NCBI GenBank assembly: GCA_030248215.1
Contig: JASANG010003235.1
Coordinates: 26,856 to 90,855 of the forward strand
Direction: 5' to 3'
DNA: 64,000 nucleotides
Source of the DNA: Enoplolaimus lenunculus
Taxonomy: Eukaryota > Nematoda > Enoplea > Enoplida > Thoracostomopsidae
The position numbers and the translations under genes were made by a program. A model generated the notes under the pieces. That model did not search any database. It saw only the letters and a program-made list of their open reading frames with translations, and had not been told where the DNA came from. How positions within the stretch are numbered: the first letter of the stretch is position 1; each line of letters starts with the position of its first letter. Shown here piece after piece: positions 34,145 to 46,720 of the stretch.

Positions 34145-34350
34145 ATTTACATTTTGGTGAAAAAATTTAAATATTGGCATGAATATTTAAATTTGGGCAA
34201 AAAATTCAAATTTTGGTGCGAAATTCAAATTTTGATAAGAAAATTTAAACTTTCTTGGTGCAAAAATTTAGATTTATCAAGAAGTTCAAATTTTGGCGGG
34301 AAAACTCAAATCTTAGTTGGAAAATTCAAAGTTTAGCGTGACATTCAAAA
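34145..34350 (+). repeat. degenerate minisatellite, unit about 22 bp
   Basis: Repeated AAATTCAAATTTTGGYG-like units with drift in length and sequence, about nine copies. No function seen. Confidence 0.7.
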
Positions 34351-34788
34351 TTTTCGGTAAATTCTGATTTTGGCGCTAGAACAAACGCTGTCAAAATACC
34401 CTGCCAATTTTCGATTCTAGGTAAATAGTGTGAACATATTTATTTGGTACAAGAAATAGCTGTAAGTTTTTGCTACTTATAATAATAACATGCACATTTT
34501 CTCACATTAGCGAGCGCGGTATAACCTGAATGTTTGCTTTCAAGGTTTTAACACACTTCCCTAAAGTTCAAGGTTTTAACACGCTTCCACAAAATGGGGA
34601 GGGGTAAGGGAAAAATGCAACGCGTGCCGGGTACATACTTTTGTACACACAATATAGCCATTTACACACTCCCGTTGAAGTATGCATCATCCACACTCAA
34701 TTATATTTATTTTGACTTTGTTTAGGTGTATATATGCTAAGTATTAAAGTTATATGTCTTTGTTCCAGCTGTTTGATCAGTTTATGCT

Positions 34789-34960
34789 GACGGCCATTGT
34801 AAAGAACAGGGCCGTAATAGTAGTATAAACGTATTCCTAAGCGTAAGAGTCAGACGAGCTTTACATCTAAGCCTAAGCCTAAGCCTAAGCTTATGGAAAA
34901 AATTAGTCTAAATGTTAAACTTAGTTTATTGCAATCTTCCAGAACAACATTCCGCCATTG
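34789..34960 (+). mobile_element. family T copy, intergenic
   Basis: GGCCATTGTAAAGAACAGGG, GTAGTATAAACGTATTCC, then a run of four CCTAAG hexamers, then the TTATTGCAATCTTCCAGAAC right-hand block. Confidence 0.78.
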
Positions 34961-35181
34961 TTTCTTTAAAGGGGTCATACTGACTAAGAAATACTCATAG
35001 GATTACACTGCATACTTTGTGTAATGTGGGAATGGGACCAAAACAGTACTAACAGTAATCAAGCCTCCCTTCCGGGCTATCCTCTGGCTCTAAAGTCTAA
35101 GCATAAAATGGTCCGAAATGCAAACCCTGAACTTTAATTTTTGACCTTCAGATTTAATTGGGAAAGCATGGTCATTTTTGG

Positions 35182-35345
35182 CTAATGTATATAACAGGAC
35201 CGTACAATAGTATAAGGATATTTCTAAGCCTAACCTGATGCGTAAGTATGAGCTTACACCTAAGCCTAAGCCTAAGCCTAAGCAAAATAATTAGTCTAAA
35301 CCTTAAACTTACTTTATTGCAATCCAGCAGAAAAACGTTCCGCCC
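35182..35345 (+). mobile_element. family T copy, intergenic
   Basis: GACCGTACAATAGTATAAGG, an uninterrupted CCTAAG run around 35262-35284, then TTATTGCAATCCAGCAGAAA. A second copy 0.4 kb from the previous one, in the same orientation. Confidence 0.78.
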
Positions 35346-36584
35346 CTACATGGCGAGCTTGTATTTGACACGGCACCTAAAACAAGCCAAGATATCCGTA
35401 TGCTCCAGGGTGCAAGAGGAGATGAAAAATACTGGAACCGGAGGTTAACAAAACTTGCCGGAGCCGGAGATGAAGCAGGAGGTGAGGTGAAAGTATATAG
35501 TTAAAATTATTTTTAATTTGTTAATTTCAGCAAACATCTGCAATGGTGTGTTAAATCGTTTTGAAGTTACGTTTATTTTTTTACAAAATCTCGGCAACTC
35601 TTTTCTTAAAAGAGTGCCAAAAGCTAAAACGAAACGCACCAAACAGATAAATTTTGTAAAAACTGGAAAATTTCACTACCGGAATTGCTGGAACATCACG
35701 CAAAATTCTACAGGATCCGGAGCCAAGCCTCCGGTCGTATTTTGGTATGCACACTACTAGTATATACGATAAACACAGTATATGAATTTTCAAATTGTTG
35801 TTCAGACACACATTCTGATGCATAAATAAAGTAGTTGAATTTTTTACTGATATAATAATAAAGGTTCAACTTGATTGCTGTCAAATTGAAGTGTTAAATT
35901 GCACTTTTCTGCAAAACCAGATACCGTTGGTCTTTTATGAAATTGAGGCTAATTGCATTTCACAAAATTTGTTTATCTTCCGAGTTGGCTTTTTAAACAT
36001 TTCCTTGAAACTCAAAAGTCTTGAGCCATAAGTTGTCCCGCCTTACGTAAATGTTTTCGTTATAATTTTTGTTAAATATGTGCTATAAAGCGTGTTGTTT
36101 TTATTGATGTTGTTATTTATTACTGTCTGGATCGTGCGGGGAGGGTGGGATGAAGGCACAGGCTGCCGTTCCTAAAATTCTTATTTATTTCTGTCAGGTA
36201 GGGTTCCCGTATCGCTCAACCGTCGTTAACAGTTTGCTAATTTTGCATTAACAACTGAAGTTTTTTTATCATTGTTATATATAGTTTCGGCCTCCATAAA
36301 TTAAAATTGTGTTGATTTTACTGTTTATTACAACGTAGTGTTGTCGTTGTTGCTTCTGCAATCTTCTTTACAAAAATCGCCGATTCGCCACCTGGCGCCA
36401 CATGTAGAATTATGAAATTAGTCGCGCAACACAACACGAACTTGACATTTAACGCAGTTCAAAACTGTGCAGTTTTTTCGACTAAAATCAATTGATTAAT
36501 TTTTAATTTTATCGCTCTTTTTTTTCTAGGTGAACTAATAAACAAATATATATTTGAAATTTATTCCAATGTCTAAATGCAGAG

Positions 36585-36790
36585 TGGCGTGTCGAGAAAT
36601 CATTTGAATTGGTAAGGGCCGATACTGAAAAGCGAGTAAAAGTATTGGGCTTTAACATAAAATTGGGAAATTGTTAACGATTATTCAAGAAGGCAGCGCC
36701 AGTACATGAAAAAAATAAAATTTGAGCCGGATGGCTGCGGGGTCCTCGGTAGTCATCGCGCAGTGCGCCCTTGTGCACGAAAAGTGATTG
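36585..36790 (+). repeat. dispersed repeat (AAATTG-GSAAATYRTTAACGA family)
   Basis: TTTGAATTGGTAAGGGCCGA, then AAAATTGGGAAATTGTTAACGA and GATTCAAG-like sequence. Relatives lie at about 46775-46920 and 51415-51610. The type of element is unknown. Confidence 0.55.
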
Positions 36791-37239
36791 CAGTAATTGT
36801 TGAGCAGAGTTGATTTTTAACGATGACATAAGACGTTATAGTAAGTATTAATTAATGTCACAGTTTGATTGGCTAATTTAACACATTTTTTGCGCTTTTG
36901 GTTTTGGGCAACTGAACAAAAATTTTGCAGTTATATATGAGAAGATTCAGTAAGAAACCCATCATAAAATATAATGCAACGCTGGACTGGCTACAAACCT
37001 CAGGCTGTGTATTTTTAATAGAAACCGGTCAACCTGGTGGCTGTTGCCGAAAAATTAATCAAACCTACACAGCTTTCGAACGAGACGAGCGAAAAGCCAG
37101 TTTCGTTTTCGAATTAAGCGATCTGCTTCTATATCCAAAACCAAGAATTTGGTTTTGTTACGTATCCCAAATTCCACCACCGGACAGCCGGACTTTGGTC
37201 CGGTGCGCCTTATGGCCGGTCCGCCTATGCTATACTGGA

Positions 37240-37596
37240 CATGTGTTTACTTTAGGAGCAGCGTAACAGTAGCCTTAGCATATTACAAACTTAGACTTCA
37301 GCGTAAAGCTAAGACTAATACTCAATCTATACCTCAACGAAAAATGGTGTCAAAGCCTAATGCTACTCTATTGCAGTCCGCGAGAAAACGGGACGCCCTT
37401 AAAACTAAAATGGCCAATGTTACTTTAAGGGGCGTAGCAGTAGATTAAGCGTATTCCTAAGCCTGGCCTAAACCGCAGCGTAGCAAAACTGTGTTCCTAA
37501 GCCTAAGCCTAAACAAAAAATGTAGTCTAGAATCTAAGCCTACTCTTTTATGGGCCCACCAGGAACCTGGACGCCCCTTATAGTAACATGGGCCAC
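37240..37596 (+). mobile_element. two adjacent family T copies
   Basis: Copy a is about 37240-37413. Copy b (about 37412-37596) shows both ends: GGCCAATGTTACTTTAAGGG at the left and GACGCCCCTTATAGTAACAT at the right, which are inverted complements. This pair defines the family's terminal repeats. Confidence 0.8.
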
Positions 37597-39014
37597 TAAA
37601 ATGGTAATGCAATATATACCGCTTATTGATTAAAGTCTGTTTGATTTTAAAAGCTAAAAGATTTAGTCGGTTCTTCGGGGCTACCACTCCTAACACAAAG
37701 TGATTTTTGTCAATTTAGACACAAATATGTCATAATTTTCACATGCCTGTTTAGCAAAATCAAAAGCGATTCACTGTTTTTAGTAACAATTTAACGCATA
37801 AAAAGTACCAATTTTAATTTTCAACCTCAAAAAACCTCAAACGATAAATACAACCGTACAATATTTCACAGTTAATTTCGACGCCAATAAAAACAATTTT
37901 CAATTTTATGTTGATTGATTTTTGAGGATATTTACGGACGATGCGCTGATCTCTCGCCAACATAAAACAATCATTTTTGTACTCATTGGCTACAATTATA
38001 ACTTTAGAAAATGGTTAAGATGCAATATATACTTTTGAAATATAAGTTCATTTTTTTCTAAATTGAGCGGAGGGACGATAATTGTAGTAGTTATTAATTG
38101 TAAAGTTTGAGCAAGACTTCTTCTGCCGGCATTGAGGGTTGAAAGATTCAGCGGACACACTCAGTCATTTTTCCGAGCGTCGGGCGATAATTGTTTGAAC
38201 TGTAATTGCTGTCGTATTTATAAATACTCTTTTATAGTTATTTACGTGTTTTGTATACCGAGTGCCTGCAAATGACGCAATACCTGTGTCTAAACCTTTG
38301 CGCGCATGAATATTTTCATTTCACAATGTTCTAGAACAGCTTGACACTAGAGTTTACGTAAGCGAATTTATACCCAACGCATACTCTAATTTAAGATAAA
38401 TCACAATGAAATACACTTATGTTTAGAAGGATTTGTTCACGCAGGTCTGTACTTAAGCTTTGAAAATTGATTGTCATGCAAACTTTTGAGCCTGTGTGGG
38501 TCCGGTAGGAATGGTGGACTACGGGGTAAGCCATCTGCAGAGGAAAATAAGCGTCCCAAATCGATACCTGCATAAGACTATACAAATTATATGCATGTTA
38601 AAATATACGCATAAAGCAAGCAGGCTTCGTCTCGTTTTATAGAATAACAGCACAATGAAAAAGCAAAAACAACATTCTTCTATTTTCACAATTTTTCACT
38701 TTTAGAAGTATAGAAGCAAATTTCCACATGGAATTCAAATCTGCTAAAAGCTGCCCAAAATACGTATGTGGGGCGTCGTAGCTTTATATAGATTATAGTG
38801 CCGTTAACAAGTGTAAACAATTTGATCCGAAGATGCTGCAGGGTGTATTAACCGTAGTTCCGTGTCCGTTATTTTCATAATCCGTTTACATCCTGAAATG
38901 CCGTATTATTTATACAACAGGCTGTAGCTAGACCGGCATTAGGTACAGGATATCGGTCAAAGCAATACATCGACTCTTTCTTCATAATTTTAGACCAAAA
39001 GGACTAAAGCTTAC

Positions 39015-39020
39015 CTTTAG
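39015..39020 (+). promoter_or_regulatory. possible trans-splice or 5' intron acceptor before the Cys-rich gene
   Basis: CTTTAG about 15 nt before the proposed ATG at 39035. In nematodes a spliced leader is often added at such a site a few bases upstream of the start codon. Sequence alone cannot separate this from an ordinary acceptor or chance. Confidence 0.3.
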
Positions 39021-39034
39021 CATTTTTATTAATT

Positions 39035-41733
39035 ATGTTGTTTCCATACTTTCTGATAACTAATATTTGTTCTATATTATTAACCCTTCCGCCGCAAAAT
39101 GTTTTCGGTAAGTGTGCTTTGGCTAATGCTTCAATATGTTGCGAACGTTGTGTGTTGAAAACATCGGATATTTTGACGAGTCGGCGATGATATAGTATAC
39201 GAAACTTTTCTAGGCAGTTTTTGTTGCTTTTTGAGAATTTGCATTTTGTGCGTTTGTTTTGTTTAAATTTGAAAACTTGAAAATCAATTAAGTCAAAATA
39301 TATAATTATATTTTCAATTAATACGCAATGCATTTGAAGTTAGAACAGCAGTTATGGCTGTTAAGTCACGGGCTCATGTTACTATTAGAGTCGTCCCGTT
39401 TTCTGGTAGAACTGCAAAAGAGTAGGCTTAGAATTTAGATCATATGTTTGCTTAGACTTAGGTTTAAAGCTTACAAATAAGTTTAATCTACAGTTACTGT
39501 CCTAAAAGTAATATTGGCCATGTCATTCATGAATGTTTCATGCTTGAACATTTTTACTAAATTTTCAAACTGTGAGTAGGGATTATACACTAAACAACGA
39601 GAATTCAATAAAACTTCTCCTCGTTCAAAATACTTCGATTTTAAAACCAGATCGACAAAAGGTATTACAATTCGTTTTTTCGTTTAAAAACAAACAAAAA
39701 TTTAACAAAACGAGCGACCCATCCAAAGCAACTTAAAAAATTTTAATTGATTAAAAATCTGCACATCAATAAATTAATACATTTTGAAACTTATATTATC
39801 GAAAAATAAATCCGAATCTTAATCGGCAAAAAACATATTGCAGGCCAACAATCTCTACAGTCCGACGCCCAAGGTTCTGCCCTTGAACCCATACGCCAAT
39901 CCGCGACCCCATCGGAAGCATTTACCCCCGTCGACACGAAAGTTGACTCGGCCGTGCGAGCCATCGAAGACAAATGTGATAAAGACGCGTTCAAAGATTT
40001 AAAGCTCTGTTTCCACGATATCTTAAACTTGCCCGATCAATCCCAATATTCATTTTTAAACGAGTTTACATTTCCGTTGTTTCATTTTACTGCCGAGACG
40101 CTACGAGACGTATGCTCAATCTATGTGAACTCAATAACAACTTGTGTTATGCCTCAAGAATTACATCGTAGGTGCCAATGGAATCGTTTAGCCCTAATCT
40201 TACAATCACTATTCGGATATGTTTGTGATCCGAAGCATAAAGTACGCATTGACGCTCATTTTCCATGCATCGCCGCTGCGTTCAAAATGCGAGCTTCAAA
40301 TAGTCGGTCCGAAAGCGGCCGACGGGGTTGCGGATCGATTTTGAAGCTTCCGCCGGATCCATTGCCAACTTGGCATAAGTGCGTGCCGATGCGCGAGTTT
40401 TGGGACTGTTTTAGTCCGATTGTGCGCGATGAGTGTGGAAACGTTGCTGTTGGCGTTTTGAAAACCGCAATTTGGTCGTATGGATGTGGACGGATGGGGG
40501 AAGGTGTTAAAAGTAAGGGTGTTGCTAACAATTTCTTTTGAAACACCGCCTCTCTTCCCAGTGGGGGAAGCGGCCTTGCCCGCCTCAGGCGGGCTCGCAT
40601 TAAGTAATTCAGAACATGTTTTGGTAACACCCGCAGAAAATTTGTCCAAGTTTTGACCACTCCAAAACATCCTACGCACTAAAACACGCAATCGGTAGTG
40701 TGCAAATTATGTTCGACGTGATTAAAATGTTTGGATTATTTATTCTCTTCAAGAGTTTGCTGGTGTACGCATGGTATTGTACAAGTTGCACAACATGCTA
40801 CAACATTTTAGCTTAAACTGAACTAACTATTTCATTGTTCGGTAGATTAAAATTGTTTCATTGTTTGTAGGAAAGACACCCGATGACGTCCGAAGACGAC
40901 CCGTTTCAACCGAACCCCTCTCAAACCAGGGAGTCAAGCAAGTGAGCCCCACAACATCAAAACCCCTATTTTTAACGACAACTACTATGCCGTCAACAAC
41001 TCCAATACGTCGAACAACAAAAGCGCCAGCCATGACCAAAGTCTTACCGCATACTCGTCGACCGCACCTTCCGGTCCGCTCTCAGAAACCAAAATCATCA
41101 GCGTTACCCGACTCTCAGATTCGTACCCTGAAGCCAGATTTATCCAGTCAATCTGGTGAAACTTCCCAGCGACCCGAACCAGCAAAAGCCCAAGCATCAA
41201 GGTATTGTTCAACCTTAGACCCACTAGAGCCGTGCTTAAGTATGGCTTCGGCAGTTCACAAAACTTTCGTTTCAAAATTAGCGACACCTCAAAATTTAGA
41301 AACATTTCCACTATTTCTTTTCGACAATTACGGCGGTGCAAGTTTATGCAGTGCGCATTATTCACAATATTTGCAATGTACAAACGCAACCTCGCAGTTG
41401 AGTGTATTTGGTCAATGCTCACGCAAACGCAGTGAAGTGCGTGTTGCACAATTGCTAATTGCATCTGCATGCAGCTCACAAGCGGTGTTTCGCGGCGCAG
41501 TGCGGTGTTTGAATGTTATTCGCAATCAGGACGGCGAGTGTTTATCTCAACTGTTTTACGATCCTGGCCAGAATGTTTGCCGGGGTCGCCTTGCAGTTCA
41601 AGGATGCATGGCACGGGTGGCCGCGTTTGAGCCGGTGTGTCAGCAAAAATATATCACGCGTACAGGTGCACGACTAAGCGCTGTACAATTTGTGTTCAAT
41701 GTTATTGGTGAATTTGGTTGTTTAACGAAGTGA
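39035..41733 (+). CDS. predicted secreted protein with two 12-cysteine domains, 3 exons, 534 aa
   Basis: Exons 39035-39107, 39844-40512 and 40871-41733. The sum is 1605 nt and the phases agree (1 and 1). Exon 1 encodes a short hydrophobic leader (MLFPYFLITNICSILLTLPP) before a strong GTAAGT donor; it was chosen for its leader, donor and phase, and is the least certain part. Residues 69-239 and 360-531 are two diverged copies of one domain. Each has 12 Cys, a C-x9-C pair after a FPLF-x-F motif, and a nearly equal length (171 and 172). The linker 240-359 is rich in Thr, Pro and Ser and likely O-glycosylated. Likely extracellular. It recalls nematode Cys-rich families (DUF19 or CPG4-like), but I cannot assign it. 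An AATAAA lies at 42112. Confidence 0.75.
39370..39515 (-). mobile_element. family T copy in intron 1 of the Cys-rich gene
   Basis: Reverse orientation: GTCCCGTTTTCTGGTAGAAC, then TTAGGC-like tract, then GTCCTAAAAGTAATATTGGC. It lies between exons 1 and 2 of the gene. Confidence 0.75.
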
Positions 41734-42637
41734 TAATTTAGTTAATCTTAATTTTTAAAATTTAAAATTTGACAACCGGGCCGTGGGTAGAGTTCCTCAG
41801 CCCGTACCCACCGGCCAGTAATATGAGCAACCCCTTGTGAGATTTCAAGCAGGAGCGTATCAGTTTATCCAAAGCGACAAACCAAGTGCGAGGCAAGAAA
41901 ACTGGTGAATTTAGAGACTGGGAAGCTTACTTAGGTTTAGGCTTACAATTAGGCTAATGCTTACGTTTAAACTTACGCGTGGCCTTGGTTTTAAAGGTAT
42001 GTGTTAGGCTCAGGTTTACCCTGAGTGGACAGGCCCATATTATCATTGTCGGTTTGGCAAGTAACGAGTTTTCCATTTGCAACTGTGTACAATTAAACAG
42101 CATTGAGTACAAATAAAATCAGGCACATTGAGACTAAGCCAAATTTAGACGTACATCAACAAAATCTACTTATATAAATAAATCGCCGGCCAGTTCATAT
42201 AACAGAATGGATGGTCTTAAGTTTTGAGTACCAGTCGAACTCCACCTGGAGCAGTTGTTAATGGCCAGGACTTTGCTGTTTCACATGAGCAGAAAATTTC
42301 ATCAAAACATAAAACCGTCGAATGAAATACAAATTTAAATGTTAAACACCGATTGCACAAAGCAGTTTTTGAATATTCTAGCGGAACAGTAGCGTTTATG
42401 TTTCGGAATTTGTATCCTAAATTAGGTATAAAGTGTTTATTAATTCAATACCGTTCTTAATAGGTTTGTTATAAGATTAATGCTAAAAAATCGAAGTCTA
42501 TTCGTTCACGGGCCACATTTATTTCTGCAACAGATTGCATTTCCTCTCAATTCAAACGAAATAACCTCATTGTTCACCTCGTATGCCTTCCGCAGTACGT
42601 GATTTGATGGTACTCATAATGTACAATTTTTATGGAG

Positions 42638-43088
42638 TACTGTAGTGACCAGAATAATAGGGGGGACTGATATTTATTTGGCGTCTCCAGAGGGCACCAT
42701 CTCTTATTATTCGGTTACTGACTGTTGTTTTTTAATCCACGCTCCGCCACCCTTCGTTACTGATATATATCCGGTACTGCAACTGTCCGTTGAATTGAGC
42801 GTATATTTTTGCCTTGTGTCAGTAGCTTGAGCGATAATGCAACGTTATACTTAGGAATGTACTTTCAAACGTTAAGTACGCTCTAAAGTTTTGGATTCAA
42901 TATTTCCTAGAGTCATTTTTGCGCTACAATTAGGGATAACTGACCATCATGGACTCTAATTAGGATTTAGGGACTTATCCGATAACGAACTCTTATTAGG
43001 GATACGGACTCTTATTGATTTGGACTCAAAATGGGTACCCTCCCACCCTCTTATTACCTCCCACCCTCTTATTCGGGTCACTACAGTA
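42638..43088 (+). mobile_element. family A MITE, intergenic
   Basis: Full-length, TA-flanked, with ends CTGTAGTGACCAGAATAATA and TTATTCGGGTCACTACAG. It lies about 0.9 kb after the Cys-rich gene. Confidence 0.9.
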
Positions 43089-43799
43089 TATGTGTATAAA
43101 ATATATATAGTATTAGTACTATATATACAATGGTATAAACATAAGCTTAAGTCAGGGTCGGATTATAACATAACCGGGTCCTAACGCCGATTTTTGGTCC
43201 GAGGCTTGAAAAACCGTTCCATTTTAGAAACATTCGTAACGCGCTACTTTAATGCACGGGTTCTAAGGTCACATCCTCATTGTCGTTGACCGACTCGTTT
43301 TCAAAGGGGTTACCTTGCTTGTGAATCATCGAAAAAGGTGAGCTGGCTACGGGCCTCGGCGTGGATTATGATCTGCGCTTTAAATTCAACAAAACAATTA
43401 CTGCAACCACTTTTTTCGCAGTTTTGCAACCCAGACGTTGCCAACCAACTTGCCGACCAGAAACTAATAACAGTTTGAGCTGTTGGGCCGTTTGGCTTTA
43501 CTATGCTTAGTTGCGATTTATCTAGTAGAATGTTCGCGTTTTTGCTTCTAAATTATAAGTTACCAGCGCGCAGCCAGTTTGAAGTTTTTCTTCCTGATTT
43601 GTAAACCTTTTGCAGTGTGCTGGTTAAACCTACCTGATGTGTTTGAGCGTAAACTTTGAGTTTAAAAGTTTTTTATGAAAATTTCAAAAGTTCTGTTCGC
43701 ATGTCACTCAGCGCCGCTGTATTGCGGCCCTGATGGCATGGAGGCAAACAGCTAGATTTTTGACTACGGCCTAGTATACATATATATGTTACAGGCACA

Positions 43800-43955
43800 A
43801 TAGCCAGAAGGGGCCAGGGTGGGCTGAAATCCACGTAGAACAATTTTGGCCTCTACAAATTTTTCAACCTTGCTTGTCAATCATCGAAAACCCTTGTGTA
43901 CGCTCCAGAAAAAAATTGTTAGCCTCCCCCAGCAAGGTAACCTGCCTTCGGGCCT
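43800..43955. mobile_element. GGCCCGTAGCC-family MITE copy, intergenic
   Basis: Contains AACCTTGCTTGTCAATCATC and ends AACCTGCCTTCGGGCC. A shorter fragment of the same family lies at about 43305-43358. Confidence 0.68.
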
Positions 43956-44914
43956 GATATAATCATAAAGTTAAGTTGTAAAACGTTGAATAATTATTGC
44001 TCTGAAACCCCTTCAAACATTTTTGACCCGCCAAATTTGCTGAATTTCTTGTGGTGAACAATACATAGAATAAAGTGCTTTTCTGTACATAGAATATTAA
44101 TGTGCTATTTTATCCCTTTAATATTTTGTGACCTTAAAGTAAAAAATTCGTTTACGATATTATGTACCATCGCGATATGAAATTCTGAAATTTTGGCTAC
44201 GCCCTTGTACATGTTTCGATATAATTGAAATCTATGCACAATGGATGTTTACCACAAAATACAACTTTTACATATATATATTGCCAGGAGCACGACTCGG
44301 CACTCCATATCTAGGTTTCAGTTCGCAAAACTTAGTACTTTGCGTTCTAAAATAAAACTTTATATTAAACCCACTCAATGATTTTTGGTCGGTAAAACTT
44401 CAAAATAGCGCAAAAGTGAACTTGGTAAATAATTTTTTTCCAACGGGTATGCTTTTAGATTTTGAGCGCCTACGGCAAATATAACGTCTAGTCCCGTGTA
44501 CGGGTTTCTGAGCTATTTAAATTCTAAAAGGCACTCGCAGATTCAACTATAAAGTCAGTAAAAAGACAGTTTTTTGAATGAGATTTTAATTTTTTTGCTC
44601 ATGGTAATTGAACATTTATAAATATGGAACGATAGTGTTTTAAATGAGTGCAACACCTATACTGCAATATTTTAGCACTCTGAATTTATACCGGTTTCAG
44701 TTTTGATACTCAAGTAAAATTTTGTAACATTCTATTAACGGGGGCTTCCATTCGTTTTTCATTCGAGTGTGATAGCTTTTACATATGGCGCTGGTTTTCT
44801 ACGGCACATATCACCATAAATTCCGTTATTTTAAATTTAACGTTCGTAATTAAATCACGTATGAATAACCAACGATTTGTCAACATATATGCCTGACTTC
44901 TTCACAGCTTGAAA

Positions 44915-45645
44915 ATTTCCGCCGGGGGGTGTTTCCTGGGGGGCAGCTGATTTTGCTGGGGGGCAGTTTTCCTGGGGGAAACCCAGATGATCTGGGGGGT
45001 CCTGGGGGGCAGGCTTAAAATTTTGCAAACCGAATTTTTGAAGCATTTTTTCATTCCAGACCGTGTTTCCAACTCAACTAAAGATTACTCATCACTCAAC
45101 ATGACAAAAATTCACCGCAAACGCTAATAACAATAATTTTAACTAATATTACTGACAACTTAACCAGAAGTTGAAAGAAGCACAATTATATGAAATATAG
45201 ATAATCTATAATTGAAACTGTGATTAATATATATTTTATATAATATTAGTCACAGCTTCAGTTTATCATAAGGCTCAGGCGGGTTGAACTTGCTGCTGCA
45301 AGGTACATTCGAATGCTGTATGCCCTGAAACGGTCTTTATATAATTGTGCTTTTTTCAGTTCATTATTGAATTGTATTCGTTACTATGGGTATTTGTAAC
45401 GCTATTAAAAAATTATGAGTACTCAGCGTAATATAAAACCATAGCCAGTCCAGGTCTTTACATTTTAACATTGAAAATTTTTGGCCTAGAAAAGTCCTGG
45501 GGGCCCCCAGCAAAAAATTTGCTGGAGGACATTTTGCTGTGGGCGGCCAAAAATTCGCCGGGGGCCTTTCCGGGGGGCGGCAAAATTTTTGCCGGGGAAA
45601 AATGAAAATTTCGAAAAGTGCTGGGGGCCCCCCGCCCCGCTGTGG
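44915..45645. repeat. two G-rich clusters about 500 bp apart
   Basis: 44925-45015 has repeated GGGGGG runs (in CTGGGGGGCAG-like units); 45505-45645 has GGGGGCC and CCCCC runs on both strands. Both are flanked by AAAATTT motifs and may be the two ends of one element. The first cluster fits the pattern of a G-quadruplex. Confidence 0.6.
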
Positions 45646-46524
45646 AGAAGCCAGTATGAATTTTCCAATCAATTTCATTGAAAACAATACGATTACAATT
45701 CATGAGACAGCCTGGTGTTGAAAAGCGGTTTGTTTTAGGGTTTTTAGACTTAGATATTTATGAAACCGTTAGTGTATTACATATACTTAAGTAAACGGCA
45801 AGCATAGCTGTGCGTTATAACATTTAGAAGCAAAACAATTACGGTTGACCTAGCCAATGTGGCACAGTTGGTGATCAGTTTATATTCAGGGCCATGACGC
45901 CTTGTGGTTGGACTACAGCTGGAGCTAAGAGTACATTTTCAAGAGGTCTAAATATTTTTGTTTAAGTAAAAAAAATATTTTTTTAAGAACAAGTCACAGG
46001 ACGTGCAAAAAACCATGTTCTTATTAGAATGAAAATAAAATATAGTTTGGCAAAATATAGAAATACGAAAAATAAAATGGAAATTTTAGAGAGTTGACAT
46101 TTCTGAATACTTACTGCTAGCACATATTCCTTTTATCATATGATGTTTCCAACATTATAATCCTTGATTTTGCAAGAAGCTAGTATATTTTATCAAACAA
46201 TTTTATCTGAATAGTGTTTTTAAAATTCAGTCAAGCCTCGAATAATAGGGAGGGAATATTGCATATTTACTAACGATGTTATCCAGCCCTGCCCGTACTG
46301 TTTGTTCTTTGTTTACCTAGTTGTGGTAAATGTGATTTATGTACGAAATGCGTACCACGTCTCTCTGGCTCTTTTAGGGGTTGCTTGTTATCATTTGAGT
46401 GGCCTTCCTTCCTACGTTTGCCCATTAATGTTTCAACCCTGCTTGTCATACAATATAACATTTTACCCCGGTTGTGTGGGGCAATGCATTAACATGTTTT
46501 AGAACTCTGATCTGCATACACAAT

Positions 46525-46720
46525 ATGGCTAATGCGTAGAACAGGGGCGTAACAGTAGTATGTGAATATTCCTCAGCCTAAGTCTATGCCTAAGCGTAAG
46601 AATGAGCTTATACCTTAGCTTAAGCGTAACCTGAGTAAAAAATAACCTAAAACTTAAGCTTTCTCTATTCGAGTCCCGCGGAATAACGTTCCGCCTCTAA
46701 TCTTTACATTATGGCCCACG
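46525..46720 (+). mobile_element. family T copy, intergenic
   Basis: ATGGCTAATGCGTAGAACAG, GTAACAGTAGTATGTGAAT, CCTAAG-like hexamers, then GAGTCCCGCGGAATAACGTT and the CTTTACATTATGGCCC end. Confidence 0.78.

Larger units (their letters stand above)
33079..39034. other. intergenic region between EGFR and the Cys-rich gene
   Basis: Holds the EGFR 3' UTR, the 33712 MITE, a minisatellite, four family T copies and ACCGGA-rich remnants (35400-35740). A frame at 36934-37266 has some protein-like composition but no recognisable motif, splice partner or homologue, and overlaps a family T element at its end. Confidence 0.6.

Noticed and set aside
36934-37266. Possible small protein (MRRFSKKPIIKYN...)
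   Set aside because: No recognisable motif or splice partner; the end runs into a family T repeat.
40256-40691. Minus-strand frames of 131-134 codons
   Set aside because: They are shadows of exon 2 of the Cys-rich gene, whose + strand reading has conserved cysteines and splice phases.
40985-41479. Minus-strand 164-codon frame
   Set aside because: Shadow of exon 3 of the Cys-rich gene; no signal or motif of its own.
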